Source: JBKPFU01 sp046728975
GTDB taxonomy: Bacteria; Actinomycetota; Thermoleophilia; Gaiellales; Gaiellaceae
NCBI GenBank assembly: GCA_046728975.1
Contig: JBKPFU010000126.1
Coordinates: 1-22,572, forward strand
Length of the DNA stretch: 22,572 nt
Direction: 5' to 3'
Positions 6,978 through 14,158 of the stretch are shown here, in pieces. The notes beneath the pieces were generated by a model, which searched no databases, was not told where the DNA came from, and saw nothing but the letters and a program-made list of their open reading frames with translations. Position numbers and translations under genes: made by a program. Every line of letters begins with the position of its first letter. The first letter of the stretch is position 1.

Positions 6978-8295
6978 GGGCTGATTTAACCCACGCCGCG
7001 AGCGCAGTGAGCGCGAACGCGGTCGCAAAGCTCGGCAGCGAGGCCGTCAGCGTCGCGTGGCCGGGGTGGACGTGGTGGACCAAGTCCGTCCACCAGTTCG
7101 GGCCGACAGGCGACAACCACTGGTAGAGGGCAAAGCCGACGACCCACGCGGCGATGGGCGCTGCGCGCACCGCGACGCCCTCGAAGATGTCGCCGCGGCT
7201 GTAGTGGGCGCCTGACGTCAGCCAGTCGGCCAGCAGCACGCCGAAGAGCGGCACGAACACCGAGCCGAGCAGGTAGAGGAACGTAAGGTAGTTGCCGAGA
7301 TCGATGGCGATCGCGCCCGCGGTCGCCGTCGCCGTAACGAGGACGATCAGCAGGCGCTGCGAGACCCACGGCAGAACGTTCTGAATCGAGACCGCCGTCG
7401 AGTAGATGTCCGCGAAGGCCTCGTCGCTCTCGTCGACCGTGAGCGCGAGCAGCGCGACGACGGCGAGCACGCTGCCGCTCGCGACCGCACTCGGGATCTG
7501 GGCGGGGTCACTGAGGTCGCGCGCGAGCACGAGCACCGCGCCGAGCCCGAAGCACCACAGTGTCGGGAGGAAGTAGCCCAAGCCCGCGCCGATGAACGCG
7601 CTGCGGCGGTCGCGCGCGAACCGCGTGTAGTCGGCGGCGAGCGGCGTCCACGAGACGATGCTCGCGATCACGAGGTCGATCCCCTGCCCGAGCGACAGCC
7701 CGCCGGTTCCCTCGGCCCGCCACATCTGATGCAGGTCGGCCTTGTCCAGCGCCCACCAGGTGAGGTAGACGATCGAGGCCAGCACCGCCCAGACCGCGAA
7801 CTTGCGCAGATAACGGCGCACGACGCCGATCGGCCCCAGCAGCCCAAGCGCGAGCGCTACCGCGCCGAAGAGGAGCGCCCAGAGCCAGCGCGCCTCGAAG
7901 TGGAAGACGCGCTCGGACAGCGCCGCCGCCGCGGTCGAGATGATGATCAGCTCGAACGTCGACCAGCCGAGGTTCTGGGCGACGTTGAGCACCGTCGGTC
8001 CGTACGAGCCGCGTCGACCGAGCGGCGCGCGCAGCAGCACCATCCCTGGCACGCGGGCGTCGGCGCCGATCATCCCGGCCAGCCCAAGGAGAAGGTTGCC
8101 GGCGAGGGCGCCGATCAGGATCGCGAGCAGCGCGTCCTTGAGCGAGAGCATCGGTACGAGCCCGGCGGCCGCGACGATGACGAGCAGGGAGACGGAGAGA
8201 TTGCCCCAGAGCAGGGTCAGGTCGACCAGGCCCAGCACACGGAGCCGCTCGGGAACCGGGTCGATGCCCCATGAAGGCGTTTGTTTGTCGGCCAC
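6931..8295 (-). CDS. cytX: NCS1-family permease, probable hydroxymethylpyrimidine transporter (CytX-like)
   Basis: A 454-aa polytopic membrane protein with about 12 helices. The NCS1 N-terminal landmark WGIDPVPERLR precedes LTLLWGNLSVSLLVI, the family's first helix. Other matches are MIGADARVPGMVLLRAPLG and NVAQNLGWSTFELIII, both typical of the cytosine/HMP permease branch. SWTPLAADYTRFARD is another conserved NCS1 segment. The start is the GTG at 8293-8295, 3 bases after a GGGAG Shine-Dalgarno sequence that is itself the 3' end of a TPP riboswitch. Control by thiamine pyrophosphate points to uptake of a thiamine precursor, most likely 4-amino-5-hydroxymethyl-2-methylpyrimidine, as for CytX proteins elsewhere. 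The C-terminal Arg-rich tail overlaps the kinase gene. Confidence 0.88.
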   Translation of the reverse strand: MADKQTPSWGIDPVPERLRVLGLVDLTLLWGNLSVSLLVIVAAAGLVPMLSLKDALLAILIGALAGNLLLGLAGMIGADARVPGMVLLRAPLGRRGSYGPTVLNVAQNLGWSTFELIIISTAAAALSERVFHFEARWLWALLFGAVALALGLLGPIGVVRRYLRKFAVWAVLASIVYLTWWALDKADLHQMWRAEGTGGLSLGQGIDLVIASIVSWTPLAADYTRFARDRRSAFIGAGLGYFLPTLWCFGLGAVLVLARDLSDPAQIPSAVASGSVLAVVALLALTVDESDEAFADIYSTAVSIQNVLPWVSQRLLIVLVTATATAGAIAIDLGNYLTFLYLLGSVFVPLFGVLLADWLTSGAHYSRGDIFEGVAVRAAPIAAWVVGFALYQWLSPVGPNWWTDLVHHVHPGHATLTASLPSFATAFALTALAAWVKSARAADRRRREPLARPR

Positions 8296-8298
8296 TTG

Positions 8299-8375
8299 CT
8301 CCCTTCGCCGGTCCGAACCGGATCAGGTTCGACGGGTGTGATCTCAGCCCCGCGGCCGCGGGGCACCCCAATCCG
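8299..8375 (-). promoter_or_regulatory. TPP (THI-box) riboswitch upstream of cytX
   Basis: Read on the minus strand this holds the conserved THI-box elements in order. GGGGTGCCCC (8360-8369) is followed by a P3 stem closed by the self-complementary GCCCCGCGGCCGCGGGGC. Then come the pyrimidine-sensing GGGCTGAGATCACACCCG, the P5 helix GAACC-TGATCC-GGTTC, and ACCGGCGAAGGGAG at the 3' end. The terminal GGGAG is also the ribosome binding site for the GTG at 8295, so ligand binding most likely blocks translation rather than causing termination. No terminator hairpin with a T-run is present. The element begins 11-14 bases after the modC stop, leaving almost no room for a separate promoter. Confidence 0.93.
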
Positions 8376-8380
8376 CGACT

Positions 8381-9412
8381 CTAGCCGAGCGGAACGAGGC
8401 GAGTGCCCGTCGCCTTGAACGTCGCGACGGCCGGCTGACCCTCCTCCAAGCCGATCCGGCTTGCGGCGAGCGTCGTGATCTCGGCGGTCAATGGTCCGAT
8501 CCGAACGCGGACGCGGTTTCCCATCGGGACCATCGTCTCGACCCGCCCGCGGAGATGGTTCTGCGCCGAATCGACGGGGACGGTCCGCCCGACGGTGATC
8601 TCCCACGGATAGACGATCAACGCAACTTCGCCTTCGACCACGTCGGTCGAGAGGAACCGCGAACCATCTTCGAGCACCACCTCGGCAAGCCCGTCTCCGG
8701 TCGCGCGCGAACGGCCGTGGAGGACGTTGGCGCCCACGAAATCGGCCACGAACGGCTGGGAGGGCGCTGCGATCAGATCCTCGGGCGTGCCGGTCTGGAC
8801 AAGACGCCCATCGACGATCACTCCGATCCGGTCGGCGAGCGCGGCGGCGTCGGCGTAGTCGTGCGTGACGAGAAGGGCCGGTAGGCCTTCTCGGCGCAGT
8901 CGTTCGCGCAGCTCGCCGCGCACCCGACCGCGTGTGTGTGTGTCCAGAGCGGCGAGCGGCTCGTCGAGCAGCAGCACGCGTGGGCGGCGCGCGAGCGCGC
9001 GGGCGAGCGCGACCCGCTGCCGCTCTCCACCGGATAGGTGCGCCGGCCGCTCGTTCGCCAGGTCGCTGAGCCCGAGGCGCTCGATCAAATCGCGGGCGTG
9101 GGCCTTACCGGCATAGGCGATGTTCTGCTCGACGGTCAGATGCGGAAAGAGCGCGTACTCCTGAAAAACGAACCCGACCGAACGTTCCTCGGGCGGGCGG
9201 TGGATCCCGCGACCGGCGTCGAACCAGATCTCGTCCCCGCAGGAGATCCTTCCGCGCCTCGGCCGAACGAGGCCTGCGATCGCCCGCAGCACGGAGGTCT
9301 TGCCAGCGCCCGAAGGGCCCGCGAGGGCGAAAATTCCGGCGCTCGCTTCGAGCTCTAGGTCGAGCTCGAAGCGGCGAAGGGGAAGGGAGATCTCGACGCG
9401 GAGTGCGTCCAT
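8381..9412 (-). CDS. modC: Molybdate ABC transporter ATP-binding protein
   Basis: A 343-aa ATPase with Walker A GPSGAGKTS (about 33-41), Q-loop VFQEYALFPHL, signature LSGGERQRVALARALA, Walker B VLLLDEPLAALD and H-loop LVTHDYADA. The C-terminal 110 residues form TOBE-type oligonucleotide-binding folds (NVLHGRSRATGDG and NHLRGRVETMVPMGNRVRVRI), as expected for ModC-like proteins that sense the bound oxyanion. It starts at the ATG at 9410-9412, inside the 3' end of modB (58-base overlap), and has no Shine-Dalgarno sequence of its own, so translation is probably coupled to modB. A run of six GT dinucleotides at 8932-8943 (ACA-CAC-ACA in the coding strand) interrupts otherwise G/C-ending codons. 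Confidence 0.93.
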   Translation of the reverse strand: MDALRVEISLPLRRFELDLELEASAGIFALAGPSGAGKTSVLRAIAGLVRPRRGRISCGDEIWFDAGRGIHRPPEERSVGFVFQEYALFPHLTVEQNIAYAGKAHARDLIERLGLSDLANERPAHLSGGERQRVALARALARRPRVLLLDEPLAALDTHTRGRVRGELRERLRREGLPALLVTHDYADAAALADRIGVIVDGRLVQTGTPEDLIAAPSQPFVADFVGANVLHGRSRATGDGLAEVVLEDGSRFLSTDVVEGEVALIVYPWEITVGRTVPVDSAQNHLRGRVETMVPMGNRVRVRIGPLTAEITTLAASRIGLEEGQPAVATFKATGTRLVPLG

Positions 9413-10179
9413 CTCGGCAGGAGGCTGACGGTGGCGAGGACGGTGACGCTTACGAGCACGAGCAGGCCGCCGAGCGCAAGCGCCGTGTCGAAGTTGCGGT
9501 CGAGCTCGGCATAGATCGCGAGCGGCGCCGTACGCGTCTCACCGGCGAAGCTCCCCGCGAAGATGATCGTCGCGCCGAACTCCCCGAGGCCGCGCGCGAA
9601 CGCGAGCGACGATCCGGCACCCAGTCCGCCGGCGGCGAGCGGCAGCGCCACACGGACGAAGGTCTTTGCGGGCCCGGCCCCGAGCGTTCGGGAGGCGTCG
9701 AGGAGGCTCCGGTCGACGGCGCCGAAGGCGGCGATTCCCTGGCGAACGTAGAAGGGGCTTGCTACGAACACGATCGCGAGCACGACCGCTGCCTGCGTGA
9801 ACGGAAGCGAGATGCCGAAGGCCTCGAGCGAGCTGCCGAGGAGGCCACGGCTCCCGAAGGCGGCGAGCAAGCCGATCCCCGCCACGGCCGGCGGAAGCAC
9901 CAGCGGCACCTCGACGAGGCGCACGAGCACGTCGCGGCCGGGAAACCGCCTGGTGCCGAGCAGATAGGCGACGGGGGTGCCGACGGCGAGGATGATCACG
10001 TGTGCAATGACGCTCGTCTTCAGGCTGACGAGCAGGGCCTCGCGCGCCGCCTCGCTGCCGAGCTGGTCGATCAGCGTCGCGGGCGACACTCGCAGGAAGA
10101 TCGCGAGCAGAGGCAGGAGCAGGAACGCGAACGCCACTCCCGCCGCGACCGCGAGCATCACGTCGAACAAGCGCCTCAC
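9355..10179 (-). CDS. modB: Molybdate ABC transporter permease
   Basis: A 274-aa inner-membrane permease of the ModB/CysT type with about six helices. The cytoplasmic EAA loop that docks on ModC is DASRTLGAGPAKTFVRVALPLAAGG, and the following LARGLGEFGATIIFAG is the conserved ModB segment. VPLVLPPAVAGIGLLAAFG is another hallmark. The start is the GTG at 10177-10179, which overlaps the modA TGA (GTGA), so only the C-terminal half of the long reading frame that reaches 10842 is real. The last 19 residues overlap the start of modC. The protein forms the transmembrane channel taking molybdate from ModA. Confidence 0.92.
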   Translation of the reverse strand: MRRLFDVMLAVAAGVAFAFLLLPLLAIFLRVSPATLIDQLGSEAAREALLVSLKTSVIAHVIILAVGTPVAYLLGTRRFPGRDVLVRLVEVPLVLPPAVAGIGLLAAFGSRGLLGSSLEAFGISLPFTQAAVVLAIVFVASPFYVRQGIAAFGAVDRSLLDASRTLGAGPAKTFVRVALPLAAGGLGAGSSLAFARGLGEFGATIIFAGSFAGETRTAPLAIYAELDRNFDTALALGGLLVLVSVTVLATVSLLPRWTHSASRSPFPFAASSST

Positions 10180-10886
10180 GGCATCAGGAATCCCGCGTCC
10201 CGAAGCGCCTTCCGGCCCTTCTCGCTCAGCACCAATCGGATGAACTCGTCGGCCTTCGCTCGGTGGTGGGTTCCGCGGACGACGGCGATCCGGTATCGGA
10301 CGTCCGCCTGCGCCTTGAGCGGCAACTCGACCGTCTTCACTTCGCCGCCTGCCGCCTTTGCATCCGTGGCGTAGACGAAGCCGGCATCCGCCTCGCCCAA
10401 CGCCACCTTGCCGACGACGCCCTTGACGTCCTTCTCTTCGCTCACGACCCGCCGGAGAACGTCCTCGAGTCCGGCCTTCGCGAGCACCTGTCGCGTGTAG
10501 TCCCCGATCGGAACTCCTTCTTGGCCCACCACGAGCTTCACGCCCGCGCGGTCGACGTCGGCGACCGAATGGATGTCCGCGGGATTGTCGGCCGGCACGA
10601 CCAGGACAAGCCGGTTGGATGCGAAGACGTGCGGGCGGTCCAGCACCCCGTCCTTGTAGAGCTCGTCGGGGTACTTCGGGCTGGCGGCGGCGTAGACATC
10701 GGCCTTTCCGCCCTCGCGGAGCTGGGTGGCGAGCTCGTCCGAGCCCGCGAAGTTGAACCGGGCATCGGGGTCGAGCTTCTGGAAGACCTCCGTCAGGGAA
10801 GCAGCGGCGTAGACCGTCAGCTTCCTCTCGCCGCCCCCGCACCCGGCCAGGACGAGGATGGCTAGCGCCACCGCGGCGAGCCTCAT
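10176..10886 (-). CDS. modA: Molybdate-binding lipoprotein
   Basis: A 236-aa extracellular substrate-binding protein. The N-terminus is a lipoprotein signal peptide ending in the lipobox LAGC, with Cys16 as the lipidated residue, followed by a short GGGERK linker. LTVYAAASLTEVF opens the mature domain and is the classic ModA start; the Ser of AAASL is a known oxyanion ligand region. FNFAGSDELATQLREGGKADVYAAAS and VVGQEGVPIGDYTRQVL are further ModA landmarks, and DAGFVYATDA is the second-lobe binding segment. The start is the ATG at 10884-10886, overlapping the regulator stop (ATGA). Tungstate cannot be excluded as substrate from sequence alone. Confidence 0.93.
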   Translation of the reverse strand: MRLAAVALAILVLAGCGGGERKLTVYAAASLTEVFQKLDPDARFNFAGSDELATQLREGGKADVYAAASPKYPDELYKDGVLDRPHVFASNRLVLVVPADNPADIHSVADVDRAGVKLVVGQEGVPIGDYTRQVLAKAGLEDVLRRVVSEEKDVKGVVGKVALGEADAGFVYATDAKAAGGEVKTVELPLKAQADVRYRIAVVRGTHHRAKADEFIRLVLSEKGRKALRDAGFLMP

Positions 10887-11257
10887 CGCTCGACCATCAC
10901 CGACGTCGCCTTTACCAGTGCGGTCGCCGGCATCCCAGGCTCGAGGCCAAGCTGCTCGACAGCCTCGCGCGTCACGACGGAGACGACGCGAAAGGGCCCG
11001 GCCTCGAGCTCTACCTGTGCGAGCAGGCCTTCGAGCTTCACGTCACGGACGACGCCGGGAAACCGGTTCCGCGCCGAGAGCTCCGGCGCGCCCGGCCCCC
11101 CGCGGATGCGGTCGATTTCGGCGGCGGTCACACGACGCCGGTTCGCCGCGTCCCTCGTGGTGCGGATCCGGCCTTGCCGGTCCCAGCGCCGGAGTGTGTC
11201 GAGACTGATGCCGAGCATTCGTGCGGCCTCACCCGCGCTGTATGTCTTCCTAGGCAT
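10883..11257 (-). CDS. HTH-Mop regulator of the molybdate operon (MerR/excisionase-like HTH fused to a TOBE/Mop domain)
   Basis: 124 aa. Residues about 5-50 form a MerR/excisionase-like winged helix (YSAGEAARMLGISLDTLRRWDRQGRI, then the wing RRRVTAAEIDRI). Residues about 62-124 form a single Mop/TOBE domain, beginning SARNRFPGVV and continuing VKLEGLLAQVELEAGPFRVVSVV. Mop domains bind molybdate as oligomers, so this is a compact one-component molybdate sensor, analogous in role to ModE but with a different DNA-binding fold. It is the first gene of the mod operon and overlaps modA by 4 bases. Its ATG (11255-11257) sits within a perfect palindrome, consistent with autoregulation. The function as repressor or activator is inferred. 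Confidence 0.85.
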   Translation of the reverse strand: MPRKTYSAGEAARMLGISLDTLRRWDRQGRIRTTRDAANRRRVTAAEIDRIRGGPGAPELSARNRFPGVVRDVKLEGLLAQVELEAGPFRVVSVVTREAVEQLGLEPGMPATALVKATSVMVER

Positions 11258-11277
11258 TGCCTATGCACGATACGTGC
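11251..11277. promoter_or_regulatory. Adjacent palindromes at the mod operon start (candidate operator)
   Basis: Two perfect inverted repeats lie side by side: TAGGCA-T-TGCCTA at 11251-11263, spanning the regulator start codon, and GCACG-ATA-CGTGC at 11265-11277. Read on the minus strand, TATCGT (11267-11272) inside the second repeat fits a TANNNT -10 with 9 bases before the ATG. Binding here would block transcription of the mod operon and could also affect the divergent oxidase operon. The binder is presumably the HTH-Mop protein, by position only. Confidence 0.5.
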
Positions 11278-11339
11278 CTGCGCGACGGCGATCAAGACGG
11301 TGGCTTCCGGCGATTACCGGGAGAATCCGCGGGGTAGCG
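11258..11339. promoter_or_regulatory. Divergent intergenic region between mod and cox-qcr operons
   Basis: This 82-base interval must hold the promoters for a molybdate-uptake operon (leftward) and the respiratory operon (rightward). The left third carries the palindromes described separately. The right part is GC-rich, with GGGG at 11331-11334 as a weak ribosome binding site for coxB. I see no TANNNT hexamer at leaderless distance from the coxB ATG and no confident -35/-10 pair on the plus strand. Confidence 0.5.
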
Positions 11340-12278
11340 ATGCAGCGGGTGCCCCTCGTCCTCGCCGCCGACCAGTCGACGCTCCACCCCTCGAGCCACG
11401 CCGCGCGCGAGATCGAGCAGCTCTGGTGGGTCCTGCTGGCTATCTCGGCGGTCGTGTTCGCGGTCGTCACGCTGCTGGTCGTCGCCGCCGTGCTGCGACG
11501 GCGGGGCCGGCGCAACGAAGCGGCCGCGGACACGCGGCGCGTCCAGGGCTTGGTGCTCCTGGGCGGCTTCGCCGTTCCGCTCGCGGTCCTGGTTGCGCTG
11601 TTCGTACTGACGCTGCGCACGCTTCCCGCTACCTCCGCGCCGAAAGGGCACATCGACCTGACCGTCGAGGTCACGGGGCGGCAGTGGTTCTGGGACGTCC
11701 GCTATCCCGGCTCGGACGCCGTGACGGCGAACGAGATCCACATCCCGGCGGGGCAGCGCGTGCGGCTCGTCGCGAAGACCGGGGACGTCGTGCACAGCTT
11801 CTGGGTACCGCGCCTGAACCGGAAGATCGACATGATCCCGGGCAAGACCAACTCGATCCTGCTGAGCGCGGACCACCCGGGCGTCTACCGCGGCCAATGC
11901 GCCGAGTTCTGCGGCCTTCAGCACGCGAACATGGCCTTCCTCGTCATCGCCGACGCGCCGACGCGGTTCCGGGCGTGGCTCGCGCGCGAGGCCCGGCCGG
12001 CCACGGGCCGGGCGCGCGGGAAGCCGATCTTCGAGTCGTACTGCGGCGGCTGCCACACCATCCGCGGCACCGAGGCGCAGGGCAAGATCGGGCCAGACCT
12101 GACGCACGTGGCGTCACGACGGACGCTCGCGGCGAACACCATCCCGAACGCGCGCGGATACCTCGCCGGCTGGATCCTCGATCCGCAGCACGTCAAGCCG
12201 GGCAACAAGATGCCGGGCCTCGACCTCACCGGCGACCAGGTGCAGACCCTCGTCGACTACCTCTCCCGGCTCAAGTAG
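11340..12278 (+). CDS. ctaC: caa3-type cytochrome c oxidase subunit II with fused cytochrome c domain
   Basis: 312 aa from the ATG at 11340. Upstream in-frame codons belong to the opposite-strand regulator region and are not used. Two transmembrane helices (about 28-52 and 70-92) are followed by the cupredoxin domain. The CuA ligands are all present: His152 (VHSFWVP), then Cys187, Glu189, Cys191, His195 and Met198 in QCAEFCGLQHANM. A C-terminal cytochrome c domain follows, with heme site CGGCH (235-239) and a likely axial Met291 (NKMPG), which makes this a caa3-type subunit. Its job is to take electrons from cytochrome c and pass them via CuA to subunit I. The stop TAG shares its G with the GTG of subunit I (TAGTG). 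Confidence 0.93.
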   Translation: MQRVPLVLAADQSTLHPSSHAAREIEQLWWVLLAISAVVFAVVTLLVVAAVLRRRGRRNEAAADTRRVQGLVLLGGFAVPLAVLVALFVLTLRTLPATSAPKGHIDLTVEVTGRQWFWDVRYPGSDAVTANEIHIPAGQRVRLVAKTGDVVHSFWVPRLNRKIDMIPGKTNSILLSADHPGVYRGQCAEFCGLQHANMAFLVIADAPTRFRAWLAREARPATGRARGKPIFESYCGGCHTIRGTEAQGKIGPDLTHVASRRTLAANTIPNARGYLAGWILDPQHVKPGNKMPGLDLTGDQVQTLVDYLSRLK

Positions 12279-14158
12279 TGGTCGAGCACGTTCAGCGGCT
12301 GGAGCGAATCTGGCACGAGCCGGTCGGGATCAAGACCTGGGCGACCACGGTCAACCACAAGAAGATCGGCCGCCGCTATCTGATCACCGCGTTCCTCTTC
12401 TTCGTCGCGGCCGGGATCGAGGCGCTGATCATGCGGACACAGCTGGCCGAACCGGAGGCGGGGGTGATCGGGCCGAAGGCATACGACCAGCTCTTCACGC
12501 TCCACGGCGTCACGATGATCTTCCTGTTCATCACGCCGATGCTGTCGGGCTTCGGCAACTACTTCGTCCCGCTACAGCTCGGCGCGCGGGACATGGCCTT
12601 CCCGCGGATGAACGCCTTTAGCTACTGGGTCTACCTCGCCGCCGGAATCTTCATGTACTCGAGCGTGCTCTTCGCGCTCGCGCCGAACGACGGCTGGTTC
12701 AACTACGTGCCGCTGTCGCAGACGAGGTTCACGCCGGACCTCAACATCGACTTCTACAACCTCGGCCTGCTCTTCCTGACGGTGTCGACCACGGCGGGCG
12801 CCGTGAACTTCATCGTGACGATCTTCAAGATGCGGGCGCCGGGGATGTCGATCAACCGCATCCCCCTGTTCTGCTGGGGCGTGCTCGCGACGTCGCTGTC
12901 GGTCGTGTTCGCGCTCCCGGCGCTCTCGGCGGCGAACATGATGCTCACGCTCGAGCGCAAGTTCGGGTTCCACTTCTTCTCGCCGGACGCCGGCGGCGAC
13001 TCGCTCCTCTGGCAGCACCTGTTCTGGCTCTTCGGCCACCCGGACGTCTACATCATCTTTCTGCCCGCGGTGGGGATCGTCTCGACGATCATCCCCGTCT
13101 TCGCCCAACGGCCGATGGTCGCGCAGACATGGCTCGCGCTCGCGACCATGGCGACCGCCTTCATCGGCTTCGGCGTGTGGGTTCACCACATGTTTGCGAC
13201 CGGGCTGCCGCAGATCACGATGGCTTTCTTCTCGGCCGCGTCGCTCCTGATTACGATCCCGAGCGGGATCCAGGTCTTCGGCTGGATCGCGACGCTGCTG
13301 ACCGGCCACCCGCTGTTACGGACGCCTCTGCTCTACGTCCTCGGCTTCATCGTGGTGTTCGTCGTCGGCGGTGTCACCGGGGTGATGTTCGCCGTCATCC
13401 CGTTCGACCAGCAGGTCACGGACTCGTACTTCGTCGTCGCGCACTTCCACTACGTGCTCTTCGGCGGCGCCGTCTTCCCGGTCTTCGCCGCCCTGCACTT
13501 CTGGTGGCCGAAGCTGACGGGGCGGATGTTCAACGAGCTCGTCGGGCAGGTCGGCTTCTGGATCTTCTTCGTCGGCTTCAACCTGACGTTCTTCCCGATG
13601 CACATCGCCGGCCTGCTCGGCATGCCGCGCCGCGTCTACACCTATCCGGACGGCCTGGGATGGGGGATCTACAACCTGCTCGAGACGATCGGCGCCTACA
13701 CCCTCGCGGCCGGGATCCTCCTCGTCATCGTGAACCTGCTTGCCTCGCTTCGCTTCGGCGCGGCCGCGGGGCCCGATCCGTGGCTCGGCAACACGCTGGA
13801 GTGGGCGACCGATTCGCCGCCGCCCGAGTACAACTTCCCCGTGATCCCGACGGTGCGGAGCGTCAACCCGAACTGGGACGACGCCGACCGCGAGGAGGAC
13901 GCCGCGCGGCTCGAGCGCGGCGAGCTCGTCCTCGACGAGACGCATGAGGCGCTCGCGACGACCGTGCTCGACGCCGATGCCGACCAGGTCCTCGAGATGC
14001 CGCCCGAGTCTCCCTGGCCGCTGGTGCTCACGCTGGCGCTCGCGCTCGCCTTCACGATGCTGCTCGTCGGCCACAACTACGTGGCGGCGATCGCGGGCGG
14101 GCTGGTCGCGCTCGCGCTTGTCGGCTGGCATTCCGAGCACCCGCAGGAGGCGGCGTGA
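12278..14158 (+). CDS. ctaD: Heme-copper oxidase subunit I, with altered proton-channel residues and a C-terminal two-helix extension
   Basis: 626 aa from the GTG at 12278, which abuts the subunit II stop; the open frame further upstream is a shadow. Heme/CuB ligands are intact: His76 (LHGVTM), His254 (GHPDVY) with cross-linking Tyr258, His303-His304 (WVHHMF), and His389/His391 (VAHFHYV). The D-channel entrance residues Asn94, Asp105 and Asn112 are present, but the channel-end Glu of the HPEVY motif is Asp256. The residue at the K-channel lysine position is Gln332 (SGIQVFGW). Distances between landmarks match the Rhodobacter enzyme without gaps from HPDVY to HFH. After the twelve-helix core comes an acidic linker and two more helices near residues 580-617, resembling a fused subunit IV. 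Confidence 0.93.
   Translation: MVEHVQRLERIWHEPVGIKTWATTVNHKKIGRRYLITAFLFFVAAGIEALIMRTQLAEPEAGVIGPKAYDQLFTLHGVTMIFLFITPMLSGFGNYFVPLQLGARDMAFPRMNAFSYWVYLAAGIFMYSSVLFALAPNDGWFNYVPLSQTRFTPDLNIDFYNLGLLFLTVSTTAGAVNFIVTIFKMRAPGMSINRIPLFCWGVLATSLSVVFALPALSAANMMLTLERKFGFHFFSPDAGGDSLLWQHLFWLFGHPDVYIIFLPAVGIVSTIIPVFAQRPMVAQTWLALATMATAFIGFGVWVHHMFATGLPQITMAFFSAASLLITIPSGIQVFGWIATLLTGHPLLRTPLLYVLGFIVVFVVGGVTGVMFAVIPFDQQVTDSYFVVAHFHYVLFGGAVFPVFAALHFWWPKLTGRMFNELVGQVGFWIFFVGFNLTFFPMHIAGLLGMPRRVYTYPDGLGWGIYNLLETIGAYTLAAGILLVIVNLLASLRFGAAAGPDPWLGNTLEWATDSPPPEYNFPVIPTVRSVNPNWDDADREEDAARLERGELVLDETHEALATTVLDADADQVLEMPPESPWPLVLTLALALAFTMLLVGHNYVAAIAGGLVALALVGWHSEHPQEAA

Noticed and set aside
10180..10842. N-terminal extension of modB through modA
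   Set aside because: The extension is an Arg/Gly-rich shadow of modA. The GTG at 10179 gives a normal ModB length and a GTGA overlap.
11174..12277. A long open stretch in frame ahead of oxidase subunit I, suggesting a very large fusion protein
   Set aside because: It is the off-frame reading of subunit II, with Arg/Gly/Pro-rich shadow sequence. The true start is the GTG at 12278 overlapping the subunit II stop.
13418..13424. Loss of a canonical Mg/Mn-site histidine in subunit I (Thr381 where many oxidases have His before Asp)
   Set aside because: As I recall, actinobacterial subunit I proteins commonly have Ser or Thr-Asp here, so this is not a distinguishing oddity.
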